64,000 nt of DNA from Streptomyces chromofuscus (GCF_015160875.1 NZ_CP063374.1:682001-746000), one strand, 5' to 3'; counted from the first letter of the stretch, positions 53,948 to 63,515 are shown. A program made the numbers and translations. Notes: generated by a model from the sequence alone, not told the origin.

Positions 53948-55375
53948 ATGCCGTCCCATCTCTCCGCGGACCGCCCAGCCGGCCAGCCACCCGGACCCGG
54001 CTCGGTCGACGCGCTGATATCGCAGGCGCGGCGGCTCAAGGGCGAGGTGGACGCCGTACGGCGGGACGCGCACAGTGACGGTTCGGACCCGCGGGATCGA
54101 TGGCAGCGCGCACTCTACGACCTCGCGCTGCACCAACTCAACGATCTGGACGAGCACCTGGCCCAGCTGCGCGACGGCCCTCCGCCGGTGCCACCGGCGC
54201 CACAGGCCGAGCCGGCCCCGGCGGCACCGCCCGCCGCCCGGAGCGAGTCGCTGCTCAGTCGGGTCGGCAGCGCGGAGTGGAACCTGCAGACCGATCAGGC
54301 CAGTTGGTCCGGCGAGCTGTACGAGATCCTCGGCCGCGCCCCCACCGCGCCCCCGCTCACCCTCGACGAGCTGCCCTCGCTCGTGCTGGACGCGGACCGG
54401 CCGAAGCTGACCGCGATGGTCACGGACTGCCTGGTCGACGCCAAGCGCATCGACGGCGAGTTCCGGATCGTACGGCCGGACGGCGAGGTGCGAACCGTGC
54501 ACATGATGGGCGAGCCCGTGCTCGACACTGACGGCAGCACCGCCTCGATGTGGGCCGTGCTGCGGGACGTCAGCGAACTGCGGCGCAGTCAGCAGGCGGT
54601 GAGCGAGACCCGTGACTCGCTCCAGCGCCGGCGGCACGTCGCACAGACCGAGCACCGGCTCGCGGTCGAGCTGCAGGAGGCCGTGCTGCCGCCGAGGCAC
54701 GGCACCCTGCGGCTCCCGCGCCAGGGCGAGCACACCCTCGACGTGGCGGCCCGCTGCCTGCCCTCCTCCACCGGCACCCCGGTCGGCGGCGAGTGGTACG
54801 ACGCGCTGGAACTCCCCGGCGGCGAGACGCTCCTGAGCATCGGGGACCTCACCGGCCACGGCGTCGGTGTGACATCGGGCATGGCCATGCTGCTCGGCGC
54901 GGTACGCGGCATGGCGATGGCGGGGACCCGGCCCGGCACGCTGCTGGCCTGGCTCAACCAGCTGCTGGACACCACCGTCCAGCCGGCCCTCGGCAGCGCC
55001 GTCTGCTGCCGCTACCGGCCCGAGACCCGCACGCTGGTGTGGGCCCAAGCAGGGCACCCCGCCCCGCTGCTGTTCCGCAACGGGACGGGGCGCAGGTTGA
55101 ACGCACCGGACGGTGTCCTGCTCGGCGCGACCTCGGGTGCCACCTACGGCGAGACCGAGGAAACCCTTCAGGAGGGCGACCTGATCCTGCTGCACACCGA
55201 CGGGCTGGCGCCCGGGGACAGCGGGACGGCCGCCGCGCACCGCCTCGTCGACCTGGCTCCGCTCTTCGCCGGAGCACGCACCGCACAGGACTGCGTGCGG
55301 ACGGTCGTGGAGGAGTTCGGCGGGACCGAACGTCAGGACGAAGCCTGCGTGCTGATCGCCAGGGTCACGTCATAG
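53948..55375 (+). CDS. PAS domain-containing SpoIIE-type serine phosphatase
   Basis: A 475-residue PP2C-like phosphatase. The N-terminal 95 residues are helical with a Pro-rich linker. A PAS fold follows (ESLLSRVGSAEWNLQTDQASW, FRIVRPDGEVRTVHMMGEPV), then a SpoIIE/RsbU catalytic domain with metal-binding Asp in LSIGDLTGHGVGVTSGMAML and LLHTDGLAPGD, and QAGHPAPLL. Such enzymes dephosphorylate anti-anti-sigma proteins, switching on SigB-type factors; the sigma factor at 17 kb is a possible downstream target (speculative). The usual GGDWYD motif is GGEWYD, with Glu replacing the first metal-site Asp. Confidence 0.92.
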   Translation: MPSHLSADRPAGQPPGPGSVDALISQARRLKGEVDAVRRDAHSDGSDPRDRWQRALYDLALHQLNDLDEHLAQLRDGPPPVPPAPQAEPAPAAPPAARSESLLSRVGSAEWNLQTDQASWSGELYEILGRAPTAPPLTLDELPSLVLDADRPKLTAMVTDCLVDAKRIDGEFRIVRPDGEVRTVHMMGEPVLDTDGSTASMWAVLRDVSELRRSQQAVSETRDSLQRRRHVAQTEHRLAVELQEAVLPPRHGTLRLPRQGEHTLDVAARCLPSSTGTPVGGEWYDALELPGGETLLSIGDLTGHGVGVTSGMAMLLGAVRGMAMAGTRPGTLLAWLNQLLDTTVQPALGSAVCCRYRPETRTLVWAQAGHPAPLLFRNGTGRRLNAPDGVLLGATSGATYGETEETLQEGDLILLHTDGLAPGDSGTAAAHRLVDLAPLFAGARTAQDCVRTVVEEFGGTERQDEACVLIARVTS

Positions 55376-55433
55376 GGGTCATGGGGGCAGTCGGTCGAAT
55401 ATGGGGCAGTCGGTCGACACGGGGACAGTCGCA

Positions 55434-56927
55434 CTACACCTGTGAGTTGTTGCCGCCCCTCCCCTTCGGCTTGGGCAGCGCCAGCTTGATCTCCTCGCGC
55501 AGCTCCTGAATCCTCGGGTACTCGGCGTACTCGGCCGTCAGCCGGTACATCTGGCGCAGCCGGTCCCAGGTGCGGCGGGAGGAGTTCTGCCCCATCGACA
55601 TCAGGGCGAGGCGAGCGAACCGGTCCGCCTGTTCGGGGTCGTCGGCGATGAAGCAGGCGGAGGCCATGGACAGGAAGTCGAAGATCTTCGACCGCTGTTG
55701 TGCCTCCACCCGCAGCGCCAGCGCCTTGTCCGCGTAGTGCTGGGCGTGCGCCGCCGCGCCCGGCTCGAACTCCGCGAGCGTGCGGTAGGCCAGGGCCTGC
55801 ATGCCGTACAGGTCCGCCTCGTTGAACAACTGCATCCAACTGGGCGGCGGTACGTCCCCCTTGTCGGAGACGAACAGGTCCTCCGCCTGACCGAGGGTGC
55901 GGCGCATCGCCTGGCTCTTGCCCATCGACGCCTGCGCCCAGGCCTCGATGGTGTGGAACATCGCCCGGGTGCGGGGCAGTACCTCCTCACCGGAGCCGGA
56001 CTGGGCGAGCTTCATCAGGTCGAGCGCGTCGTCGGGCCGGCCCAGGTGCACCATCTGGCGGGCAGCCCGGGAGAGCGCCTCGCCGGCCCGGGGCCGGTCG
56101 CCGCCCTCTCTCGCGGCATGGGCGGCGATGACGAAGTACTTCTGGGCCGTGGGCTCCAGGCCGACGTCGTGCGACATCCAGCCCGCGAGGACGGCGAGGT
56201 TGGCCGCGACGCCCCACAGGCGCCGCTGCAGATGGGGGGGATGGCGGTAGGCGAGCATGCCGCCCACCTCGTTGAGCTGGCCCACGACCGCCTTGCGCTG
56301 GAGCCCGCCGCCGCGGGCCGCGTCCCAGGCGCGGAACACCTCGACCGAGCGCTCCAGTTCCTCGATCTCCTGCGACCCGATGGGGGCGGCCTCGTAGCGG
56401 TCGTACCCGGCGGGGTCGGCGTGCAGGGGGTCGTCGAGGTGAGGTGCGTCGGCCGCCAGGGCCGGATCGGTGTGCAGCCAGTCGTACATGGCACTGCTGA
56501 GTGCGGATCCCGCGGCGAGCACGGCACCCGCGCCCACCAAGCCGCGTCGGTTGAGCATGAGGTCCATTCCCGTGAATTCGGTGAGGACCGCAGCGGTCCG
56601 TTCGGGCGCCCACGGCACACCGTCGGGATGCTCCACGCTCCCGCCGCCCTGCCGCTTCCCCGCACGCCCGTGCCGGACCAGACCGAGGTCCTCGATGGTC
56701 ACGACACGGCCGAGACGCTCGGTGAACAGAGCCGCCAGCACCCGCGGCACCGGATCGCGCGGGATCTCTCCCGTGTCGATCCACCGCCGCACCCGTGAGG
56801 TGTCGGTCGCCAGCTGGGGGTGGCCCATGGCCGCCGCCTGCTTGTTGACCAGCCTCGCGAGCTCTCCCTTGGACCAGCCGGCCAGGCCGAACAGGTCCGC
56901 AAGGCGGGTGTTGGGTTGTCCGCTCAC
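55434..56927 (-). CDS. NsdA-like regulator with TPR-type repeats
   Basis: A 497-residue protein resembling NsdA/NsdB, negative regulators of sporulation and antibiotic production. It begins ADLFGLAGWSKGELARLVNK, then STDTSRVRRW-like TDTSRVRRWIDTGEIPRDPVP, a helix-turn-helix-like region also seen in NsdA. A short hydrophobic stretch follows (RRGLVGAGAVLAAGSALSSAM), then helical TPR-like repeats to the end (AGEALSRAARQMVHLGRPDDALDLM and others). GTG 56927 is the likely start, with GGGGG nearby. It is divergent from a TTA-containing phosphotransferase-like gene. Confidence 0.85.
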   Translation of the reverse strand: MSGQPNTRLADLFGLAGWSKGELARLVNKQAAAMGHPQLATDTSRVRRWIDTGEIPRDPVPRVLAALFTERLGRVVTIEDLGLVRHGRAGKRQGGGSVEHPDGVPWAPERTAAVLTEFTGMDLMLNRRGLVGAGAVLAAGSALSSAMYDWLHTDPALAADAPHLDDPLHADPAGYDRYEAAPIGSQEIEELERSVEVFRAWDAARGGGLQRKAVVGQLNEVGGMLAYRHPPHLQRRLWGVAANLAVLAGWMSHDVGLEPTAQKYFVIAAHAAREGGDRPRAGEALSRAARQMVHLGRPDDALDLMKLAQSGSGEEVLPRTRAMFHTIEAWAQASMGKSQAMRRTLGQAEDLFVSDKGDVPPPSWMQLFNEADLYGMQALAYRTLAEFEPGAAAHAQHYADKALALRVEAQQRSKIFDFLSMASACFIADDPEQADRFARLALMSMGQNSSRRTWDRLRQMYRLTAEYAEYPRIQELREEIKLALPKPKGRGGNNSQV

Positions 56928-57166
56928 ATCAAGCCCCCAGGTACTCGGCTGAGTTGACAGTAGCCCGGGGCGAGTTGCCGGGCGACTATTCGCCAGGGTT
57001 CGCCAGGGTGCGCCAGATGGTGTGCCACCGGGCATCGGGTGTCAGGTAGGAACGCGCCACCCCGACCCGGTCGCCCTACGGCCGGTGCATTCCCCAGGGT
57101 GCACCCGGGCGGTCGGTTCGGGTGGCGCAATGACGTCGCAGGCACACGAAGGGATCTGTCTCGCCC

Positions 57167-58348
57167 ATGTACGCAGCATCGTCCTCCGTGTCCGCCCCGC
57201 CCCGGCCGCTGCGCCCGCGCCCCGCGGCTCCCGCCTCCCCGAGGCCGGGAGAGCCCTCGCTGCCGGGCGGCGGCGGCCCCTATCTCGCCCCCGCGCGCCC
57301 GACGGCCCCCGTGCTCGGTGCGGGCCGCACGCGGCGCCCCGCGGGGCTCGGTACCCAACCGCTCAGCGGGAGACTCGACTTGTCCGGCCCCCAGGGCGCC
57401 CAGCTGCGGACGGCGATCGCCTCGGTGCACCGGATCTGCCCGGAGTTCGCCCCCGTGCAGGTGCTGCGGCGAAGCGGACGGTCCGTGCTGCTGGTCGGCA
57501 CCACAGGACGCAGTACGGCCGTCGCCAAGTGCTTACTGGACCACTCCCCCGCGTGGGCGGAGCGGATCCGCCACGAAATAGCGGCATACCGCTCGTTCGT
57601 CCGGCACCGCCCGCCTGTGCGGGCGCCCCGGCTGATCGCGGCGGATCCGGACAACTGCACCATGGTCATCGAGCGGATGCCGGGACGGGCCGCGGCGCTG
57701 CAGCGGCACCCGTCGGAGCCACCGCCGCGTGCGGACATCCGGCAGGCGCTCAGCGCCATCTGCCGGCTGAACGCCTGGCGGCCCCCCGCGGGCACGTTCG
57801 CCGCGCCGCTGGACTACGCGGCCCGGATCTCCCGGTACCACGAGCTCGGACTGCTCACCGACCGGGATCTGGGCGACCTGCAGAAGCTGCTGCACGGCAT
57901 CGCGCTCGCCGCCGGGCGCCAGGGCATGGGCCAGTTCTGCCACGGCGACGCGCTGCTGTCGAACATGTTGCTCTCGCCCGCGGGACCGGTCCTGGTGGAC
58001 TGGGAGCACGCCGGCTGGTACCTGCCGGGGTACGACCTGGCCACCCTGTGGTCGGTGCTCGCCGACGCCCCGGCGGCGCGGCGGCACATCAGCCAGATCG
58101 CCCAGTCCGCGGGGCCGGCCTCACGGGACGCGTTCCTGGTGAATCTGATGCTCGTACTGACCCGCGAGATCCGCACGTACGAGACGGCCGTGCAGCGTTC
58201 GATGCACGACGCGACCCCGGCGGCACCGGGAGTGGCCCACCAGGGTGCTGCGCCGTCCGGCGAGGAACAGCGGCTGCTGCTGCGGCGGCTCCACGACGAC
58301 TGCCAGCTGGCCCGCCGGGCCGTGCGCGCGGCGGTCGGTACTCGCTGA
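57167..58348 (+). CDS. Aminoglycoside-phosphotransferase-fold protein with a TTA codon
   Basis: A 393-residue APH/choline-kinase-fold protein. The first 75 residues are Pro/Arg-rich and disordered. The fold follows with a nucleotide-site Lys in AVAKCLL, the Brenner motif [12 protein letters not shown] (catalytic Asp, metal Asn) and [15 protein letters not shown] (the DFG-like Asp). Family members phosphorylate diverse small molecules; resistance should not be assumed. Codon 123 (57533-57535) is TTA, the only in-frame TTA I found in an intact gene here, so translation should need the bldA tRNA. It is divergent from the NsdA-like gene. Confidence 0.87.
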   Translation: MYAASSSVSAPPRPLRPRPAAPASPRPGEPSLPGGGGPYLAPARPTAPVLGAGRTRRPAGLGTQPLSGRLDLSGPQGAQLRTAIASVHRICPEFAPVQVLRRSGRSVLLVGTTGRSTAVAKCLLDHSPAWAERIRHEIAAYRSFVRHRPPVRAPRLIAADPDNCTMVIERMPGRAAALQRHPSEPPPRADIRQALSAICRLNAWRPPAGTFAAPLDYAARISRYHELGLLTDRDLGDLQKLLHGIALAAGRQGMGQFCHGDALLSNMLLSPAGPVLVDWEHAGWYLPGYDLATLWSVLADAPAARRHISQIAQSAGPASRDAFLVNLMLVLTREIRTYETAVQRSMHDATPAAPGVAHQGAAPSGEEQRLLLRRLHDDCQLARRAVRAAVGTR

Positions 58349-58755
58349 AGGGGGATGACGGTCCGCGGTGCGCCGGCGACAACGCGCACCGCGGACCTCG
58401 TCGCGCCCAAAACCGTCGCCTTCCGGTGCTCTACCCCCGGGCTGCCGTAGCCGAGGGCGTCGCGCCCACAGCCGTTGTGTCCGGGGGCGTGTCCAAAGGC
58501 CGTCGCCTCTGGCGCCCGTGGCCGGGGATCGTCGGTCCGGAGCCATCTCGTCCGGGTCGTCACGGACGGACCATTGGTGTACGCCACTGACGCCCCGCAG
58601 GCCCGTCGGCCGGCGCCACGAAACTCCCCCCACCCCGCCCTGACCGGGGACATCGCCTCCCGCGGCGCATGATTGACGGATCGTCGGAGAGCCGGTACCA
58701 CTGACACGCTCGGCCCCGCACGGCTCATCGCGCTCAACCGTCCCAGGAGGCTGCT
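58349..58755. other. Intergenic region with degenerate repeats
   Basis: A 407-bp gap. GTCGCGCCCA-x-AGCCGT/ACCGTCGCC words recur at about 58400, 58459 and 58490, roughly 59 and 30 bp apart, suggesting an old degenerate tandem array. AGGAGG just before 58756 serves the amidase gene. No gene is seen. Confidence 0.45.
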
Positions 58756-60729
58756 TTGCGAGGATCCCCCACCGACCCCCGACGAGCCGCCGGGCCGAGA
58801 CGCGCACACCGCACCGTCGGCGCCGCGGCCTGTGCCGCGCTGCTGCTGCCGCTGCTCGGCGCCGCCCCGTCCGGCGCCCGCTCGGACGGCCCGCCGGACG
58901 GCCGGCTGCAACAGGCCTTCGAGCAGGCGGCCGTCGCGTACGACGTGCCGCGGAGCGTGCTGCTCGGCGTCGCCTATCTCCAGTCCCGCTGGGACGCGCA
59001 CGGCGGCGCGCCGAGCGTCACCGGCGGCTACGGCCCGATGCACCTCACCGACGCCCGTACGGCGCTGGCCACCACCCCGCACCACAGCGAGGGCGCGGAG
59101 GACCCGCGCGGCGACGACGCCCGCCCGCCGCTGCTGCCCGAGGCACAGCTGCCGCAGACCACCGAACTCCCGGCCCGCCTGACGACGTTGTCCAAGGCGG
59201 CCGAGCTGACCGGCATCAGCGCCGAGCGGCTGCGCACCGACCCGGCGGCCAACGTGGCGGGCGGGGCCGCGCTGCTCGCCGCCGCGCAGCGGGAGCTGGG
59301 CGCGCCGCCGAGCGACGACCCGGCGGACTGGTACGGCGCGGTGGCCCGGTTCTCCGGCGCCGACGACACCGCGACGGCGGCGACGTACGCGGGCGACGTG
59401 TACGACGTGCTGCGCGCCGGCCAGGAACGGCGCACGGACGCCGGTCAGCTGGTCACCCTGGCCGCACAGCCCGAACTCGTCCCCGACACCTCCCAGTTGC
59501 GGCGGACCGGCCTGCGCCCGGCGTCCGCCGAGGGCACCGAGTGCCCGGCGACCGTCTCCTGCGAGTGGATCCCGGCGCCGTACGAGGAGTTCGGCGAAGG
59601 CGACTACGGCAACCACGACCTGGGTGAGCGCCCGGCGTCGCAGGACATCGACTACATCGTCGTGCACGACACGGAGGGCGCCTGGGAGGGCGTCCTCGCC
59701 ATGGTGCAGGACCCGGCCTATGTGTCCTGGAACTACTCGCTGCGCTCCACGGACGGCCACATCGCCCAGCACGTCAAGGCGAAGGACGTGGCCTGGCACG
59801 CCGGCAACTGGTACGTCAACGCCAAGTCGATCGGTCTGGAGCACGAGGGCTTCCTGGCCTCGCCGGACGCCTGGTACACGGAGGCGATGTACCGCTCGTC
59901 GGCGCGTCTGGTGAAGTACCTCGCCGAGAAGTACGACATCCCGCTGGACCGGCAGCACATCCTCGGCCACGACAACGTGCCCGGCCCGACCACCTCGACG
60001 ATCCGGGGCATGCACACGGACCCGGGCCCGTACTGGGACTGGCAGCACTACTTCACCCTGCTCGGCCGCCCCTTCGGCCCCACGGCCCGCGCGGGCGGGA
60101 ACATCGTGACGATCCTGCCGGACTACGCCGCCAACCGGCCGGTGTACACGGGCTGCACCGCCCAGGCCGAGCCGTGTGCGGTGCACGGCTCGAGCGCCGT
60201 GCGGCTGTACTCCGGGCCCGGCGAGACCTACCCGCTGATCAAGGACATCGGCCTGCGTCCGGGCGGCGAGGACTCGACGACCGACGTCAACGACATCGGC
60301 TCACGGGTCTCCACCGGCCAGCAGTACGCGGTGGCCGAACGCCAGGGGGACTGGACGGCGATCTGGTACCTGGGCCAGAAGGCCTGGTTCCGCAACCCGG
60401 TGCAGGCCCCGACGGCGGTCCCCGCGAAGGGCAGGGTCGTCACGCCGAGGGACGGCCTGGACAGCGTCCCGGTGTACGGCCGTGCCTATCCGGAGGCGTC
60501 CGCCTACCCGGCGGGTGTGCCGGCGCAGTCGGTGTCCCCGCTGCCGTACCAGCTGCTCAAGGGCCAGAAGTACGTCGTCGGCGACAAGGTGCCCGGCGAG
60601 TACTACTACGCGGTTACCTTCGCCACCGACGCGCACCGGGTCGTCGTGGGCAAGGACCTGTACTACGAGATTCAGTTCGGCCACCGGGTCGCGTTCGTCC
60701 GGGCGGCCGACGTGCGGCCGGTGTCGTAG
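58756..60729 (+). CDS. Secreted N-acetylmuramoyl-L-alanine amidase (copy 2)
   Basis: A 657-residue paralogue of the amidase at 1.8-3.8 kb with the same order: export signal (TVGAAACAALLLPLLGAAPSGA), SLT-like region (VLLGVAYLQSRWDAHGGAPS, GGYGPMHL), Amidase_2 domain with zinc ligands in IVVHDTEG, LGHDN and TDPGPYWDW, and an SH3-like C-terminus (EIQFGHRVAFVRAADV). The expected SLT catalytic Glu is Gln here too. The start is TTG 58756 with AGGAGG six bases upstream. The stop is four bases from a convergent gene. Confidence 0.93.
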   Translation: MRGSPTDPRRAAGPRRAHRTVGAAACAALLLPLLGAAPSGARSDGPPDGRLQQAFEQAAVAYDVPRSVLLGVAYLQSRWDAHGGAPSVTGGYGPMHLTDARTALATTPHHSEGAEDPRGDDARPPLLPEAQLPQTTELPARLTTLSKAAELTGISAERLRTDPAANVAGGAALLAAAQRELGAPPSDDPADWYGAVARFSGADDTATAATYAGDVYDVLRAGQERRTDAGQLVTLAAQPELVPDTSQLRRTGLRPASAEGTECPATVSCEWIPAPYEEFGEGDYGNHDLGERPASQDIDYIVVHDTEGAWEGVLAMVQDPAYVSWNYSLRSTDGHIAQHVKAKDVAWHAGNWYVNAKSIGLEHEGFLASPDAWYTEAMYRSSARLVKYLAEKYDIPLDRQHILGHDNVPGPTTSTIRGMHTDPGPYWDWQHYFTLLGRPFGPTARAGGNIVTILPDYAANRPVYTGCTAQAEPCAVHGSSAVRLYSGPGETYPLIKDIGLRPGGEDSTTDVNDIGSRVSTGQQYAVAERQGDWTAIWYLGQKAWFRNPVQAPTAVPAKGRVVTPRDGLDSVPVYGRAYPEASAYPAGVPAQSVSPLPYQLLKGQKYVVGDKVPGEYYYAVTFATDAHRVVVGKDLYYEIQFGHRVAFVRAADVRPVS

Positions 60730-60733
60730 CGGA

Positions 60734-61231
60734 TCAGCCCTGCTGGAACAGTTCCGCCGGGAGCGGCTTCAGCAGGGCGTACAGGTCGTCCGTGATGGGG
60801 CGGTCCCAGGCGGCGATGGTGACGAGGACGTTGTCGCTGCGGTCGAACTGCACGCAGGAGATCCGGCTCTCGGAGAGCTTCAGGCGGCGCACGATGAGGA
60901 GGTTGTCGCCCTGCATCACCGGCACGTCCTCGGTGCCGACGACCGTCACCTCCTCGTCGTTCTCCAGGGCCAGCAGCAGCTGGGCCACCTCGAACGGGAT
61001 CTGCCCCTCGGCGACCTCGCGGGCCGGGGAGCCCTCGGGCAGGTTGCCGATGATCATCGCGGGGCCGCGGCCGCCGAACAGGTCGTAACGCAGGAAGACG
61101 CCCTGGCAGGTGCCGTCGGGGGCGGGCAGCAGGCCGGCGCCGAGGTTGCCGGGCCAGTCGCCCGGGTCCATGGCCAGCACGTCGAAGTCGGGGCCGGCGG
61201 GAGTGGCGCTGCGGCGGCGGAGGAACGACAT
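60734..61231 (-). CDS. Conserved hypothetical protein (165 residues)
   Basis: A soluble protein without signal peptide: VLAMDPGDWPGNLGAGLLPA, then GVFLRYDLFGGRGPAMIIGN, a helical IPFEVAQLLLALENDEEVTV, and SCVQFDRSDNVLVTIAAW at the end. I do not recognise a named family, but the sequence has normal composition and no low-complexity signs. The start ATG 61231 lacks a clear ribosome-binding site. It is convergent with the amidase gene (4 bp apart). Confidence 0.72.
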   Translation of the reverse strand: MSFLRRRSATPAGPDFDVLAMDPGDWPGNLGAGLLPAPDGTCQGVFLRYDLFGGRGPAMIIGNLPEGSPAREVAEGQIPFEVAQLLLALENDEEVTVVGTEDVPVMQGDNLLIVRRLKLSESRISCVQFDRSDNVLVTIAAWDRPITDDLYALLKPLPAELFQQG

Positions 61232-61726
61232 GCCGCCATGGTACGTGCCCGCAGGTCGTCGGCGTCGGGCGGGCGAGGCGGAAGTCCGCGGCGTTCGGGC
61301 AGCGCCTGGAAGCCGCGCGGGGAACGGGTGCGACCAGCCACGACGGCCCCGCGGACGGTCGACGGCACACCGCGGCGCGTCGAGCGGCGCCTCCGCGGAG
61401 CGCTCGGGCGGACCTGTCGACGGGGACGGTGGGAGTACGGGCCGCCGCGGCGGTGAGGCGGGCAGGCGTCGGGGTGGGAGCGGACCCACGCGGTGAGCAC
61501 GTCGGGGTCGGCCGGGTCGTCGGCGACGCCGCCGCCGCGTCCGTCGTGCCGGACGGTCAGGGCGAGGTCCGGCGCGAGCCGGGCGTCCCTGCTGGCCGGG
61601 TCCGAGTCCCGCATGCAGCTGAGGGAAGGGGTGGCCGGTCATCCATTGGCACGGCCACCCATGAGCACGGTTGCCGACTGGCACGGTCATCCACGAGCCC
61701 GGCCCTCCATGAGCACGGGTCCGGCG
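61232..61726. other. Intergenic region, no confident gene
   Basis: About 495 bp of GC-rich sequence. Minus-strand text such as DARLAPDLALTVRHDGRGGG appears briefly but is not sustained. At 61650-61720 a CCAYCCATGAGCACGG-like word occurs twice, a small imperfect direct repeat. I see no RNA gene. Confidence 0.4.
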
Positions 61727-62632
61727 TCACTCCTCCGGCGGCGCGGGCGGCACCACCGCGACCGGGCTCGCCGCGTGCAGCAGGACGGCGTGCGTGACGG
61801 AGCCCATCAGGCGGGCGGGGGCGAGCAGGCGGCGGCGGTGCCGGCCCACGACGACCAGCTCGGCGTCCAGCGAGTACGCGACGAGGTTCGCGGCGGCGTC
61901 GCCGGGGACCACGCGTGCTTCCGCCCGGACGCCGGGGTGGCGCCGGCGGTGCGGGGTGAGGAAGCCCTCCGCGAGGGCCCGCGCCTCGTTCTCCACGGCG
62001 TCCTGGTCGATGCCGGTCGGCAGCAGTTCACCGGCGGCGCCCGCCCAGAGCTGCACCGGCCACGGGTAGGCGGCGACCGCCTGGAGGCGGGCGCGGCGCA
62101 GCGCGGCCTCCTGGAAGGCGAAGGCGAGGGCGGCGTCGTCCGGGCCGTCCACGTTGAGCCCGACGACGACGCGGGGCCCCGGTTCCTGCGGCGGGGCGTC
62201 GTCCACCTCGCGGCCGGGCCGGGGCACGACGACGACCGGGCACTCGGCGTCCCGGGCGGCCGCGAGGCCGTTGGAGCCGAGCAGGAGCCTCGCGAAGCCG
62301 CCCCGGCCCCGGGAGCCGAGCACGAGCACCTGGGCCTCGGCGCCCAGGTCGGGGAGTACCACGGCGGGGGTGCCCTCGGGGCCGAGGTACTCCACGGCCG
62401 GTGCGTCGGCCCGCTGGGCGACGTGGGCGCGGGCCCGGGCGAGGACCGGATCGTCCGCCGGCTCCGGCAGCCGGGCGACCGCGACGTCGGCGGGCACCCG
62501 GACGGCGTACTGGCGGACGTGCACCACCCGCAGCGGCGCGGCGCGTCCGCGGGCGGCGTCGAAGGCCCAGTCCAGGGCCCGCAGGCTGTCGGGCGAACCG
62601 TCGAACGCCGCGATGACCGGCAGGGTGCTCAT
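61727..62632 (-). CDS. Tandem universal stress protein
   Basis: A 301-residue protein with two Usp folds. First: VIAAFDGSPDSLRALDWAFDAA to LVLGSRGRGGFARLLLGSNGLAAARDAECPVVVV, which keeps the ATP-binding G-2x-G-9x-G(S/N) pattern. Second: VVVGLNVDGPDDAALAFAF to VVVGRHRRRLLAPARLMGSVTHAVLLHAASPVAVV, where the pattern is altered (HRRRL for RGRGG), suggesting only the first half binds ATP. GGAGGTGAGG lies upstream of ATG 62632. A hairpin upstream separates it from the DUF397 gene. Confidence 0.94.
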   Translation of the reverse strand: MSTLPVIAAFDGSPDSLRALDWAFDAARGRAAPLRVVHVRQYAVRVPADVAVARLPEPADDPVLARARAHVAQRADAPAVEYLGPEGTPAVVLPDLGAEAQVLVLGSRGRGGFARLLLGSNGLAAARDAECPVVVVPRPGREVDDAPPQEPGPRVVVGLNVDGPDDAALAFAFQEAALRRARLQAVAAYPWPVQLWAGAAGELLPTGIDQDAVENEARALAEGFLTPHRRRHPGVRAEARVVPGDAAANLVAYSLDAELVVVGRHRRRLLAPARLMGSVTHAVLLHAASPVAVVPPAPPEE

Positions 62633-62666
62633 GGTTCCTCACCTCCGCAGTGGCGACCCACCACTC

Positions 62667-62701
62667 CCCGGGGCCGGCCTCGCTCAGGCCTCGGCCCCGG
62701 G
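62667..62701 (-). terminator. Hairpin after the DUF397 gene
   Basis: CCCGGGGCCG and CGGCCCCGGG form a 10-bp stem; the 15-nt loop can itself pair as GCCT-AGGC. It lies between the leftward DUF397 and universal stress protein genes. Confidence 0.7.
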
Positions 62702-62784
62702 AGGGCTCACTGGATCGCGTGTCCACGAAAAGGGTGGGGAACACCCCCCGGACCGGCCCGTCCCCCCGGTGCGCGCCGGTGGGG

Positions 62785-63027
62785 TCAGGTCAGGTCGAAC
62801 TCGCCCTCCCGCGCACCCGACACGAACGCGCCCCATTCGGCGGGGGTGAAGATCAGGGAGGGGCTCTCCGGGCGGCCGCTGTTGCGCATGGCGATGAAAC
62901 CCTCGACAAAGGCGATCTGCACATCCCCCACGCCGCGGCTGCTGGACTGCCACTGGGCGTTGCTCAGGTCCAGTTCCGGCTTGTCCCAGCCCATGAGCGG
63001 CTGCTGCTGGGTGGTGGTCTCGGCCAC
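62785..63027 (-). CDS. DUF397 domain protein
   Basis: An 80-residue DUF397 protein. LDLSNAQWQSSSRG (the family's W-x-K/Q-SS motif), then VQIAFVEGFIAMRNSG and SLIFTPAEWGAFVSGARE-like closing strand. DUF397 proteins are small partners of XRE-type regulators (WhiJ/BldB-linked systems) in Streptomyces. Here no helix-turn-helix partner gene adjoins it; upstream is a decayed thiolase gene. GTG 63027 has GGGAGGAG upstream. Confidence 0.92.
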   Translation of the reverse strand: MAETTTQQQPLMGWDKPELDLSNAQWQSSSRGVGDVQIAFVEGFIAMRNSGRPESPSLIFTPAEWGAFVSGAREGEFDLT

Positions 63028-63110
63028 GTCCGTGCTCCTCCCGACTCGTCGTCCGCGGCCAGCCTAGCGATCGGTCCCCGGAGTCAACAGGCCACGTGGG
63101 GGGGACCCTT

Positions 63111-63335
63111 TCAGGCGTCCGGTGGCTGCGCTCCCACGAGCCACATGGAGAAGAACCGGGATCCGCCTCCGTAGGCGTGCCCGAGCGCCGTCCGGGCGCC
63201 GTCCACCTGGTTCTCTCCCGCCTGTCGGCGCACCTGGAAGCGGCCTCCGCGAAGCGGATCACGGCGGTTGCGCCAATGGGGTCGGTGGAGAGCACACCAC
63301 CCCCGACACGGTGACCGGCAGGTCCCCGTCCGGCT
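63111..63335 (-). pseudogene. 3' remnant of a thiolase-family gene
   Basis: Reading leftwards, successive frames give DGDLPV (about 63330), VGGGVLSTDPIGATAVIRFA and then, after another shift, RRQAGENQVDGARTALGHAY with GGGSRFFSMWLVG before TGA at 63111. This matches the C-terminal end of thiolase/acetyl-CoA acetyltransferase proteins (NPSGGVLSTNPIG, GARTALGHAYGGG). At least two frameshifts are present and everything upstream is unrecognisable. The rest of 63028-63515 holds no intact gene. Confidence 0.72.
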
Positions 63336-63515
63336 CGGTCACGACGGATTCGGTGGGTTCGGCGGCGTCGACGTCCCGGCGCGGGTCGGACACGGTCCGG
63401 CGGACCGGGCGGGGGCCGGGAAGCGGTGCCCGACGAGCGCAGGTGGGCCCGCACGGGATCGCCGACGCCGGCACCGGCGACGTGGGCCTCCCGGACCGGC
63501 CCAGCAGGCGGTCGG

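Noticed and set aside
57167..58348. Aminoglycoside resistance gene
   Set aside because: The kinase-fold motifs are shared by many small-molecule kinases, and nothing in the neighbourhood points to antibiotic production or resistance.
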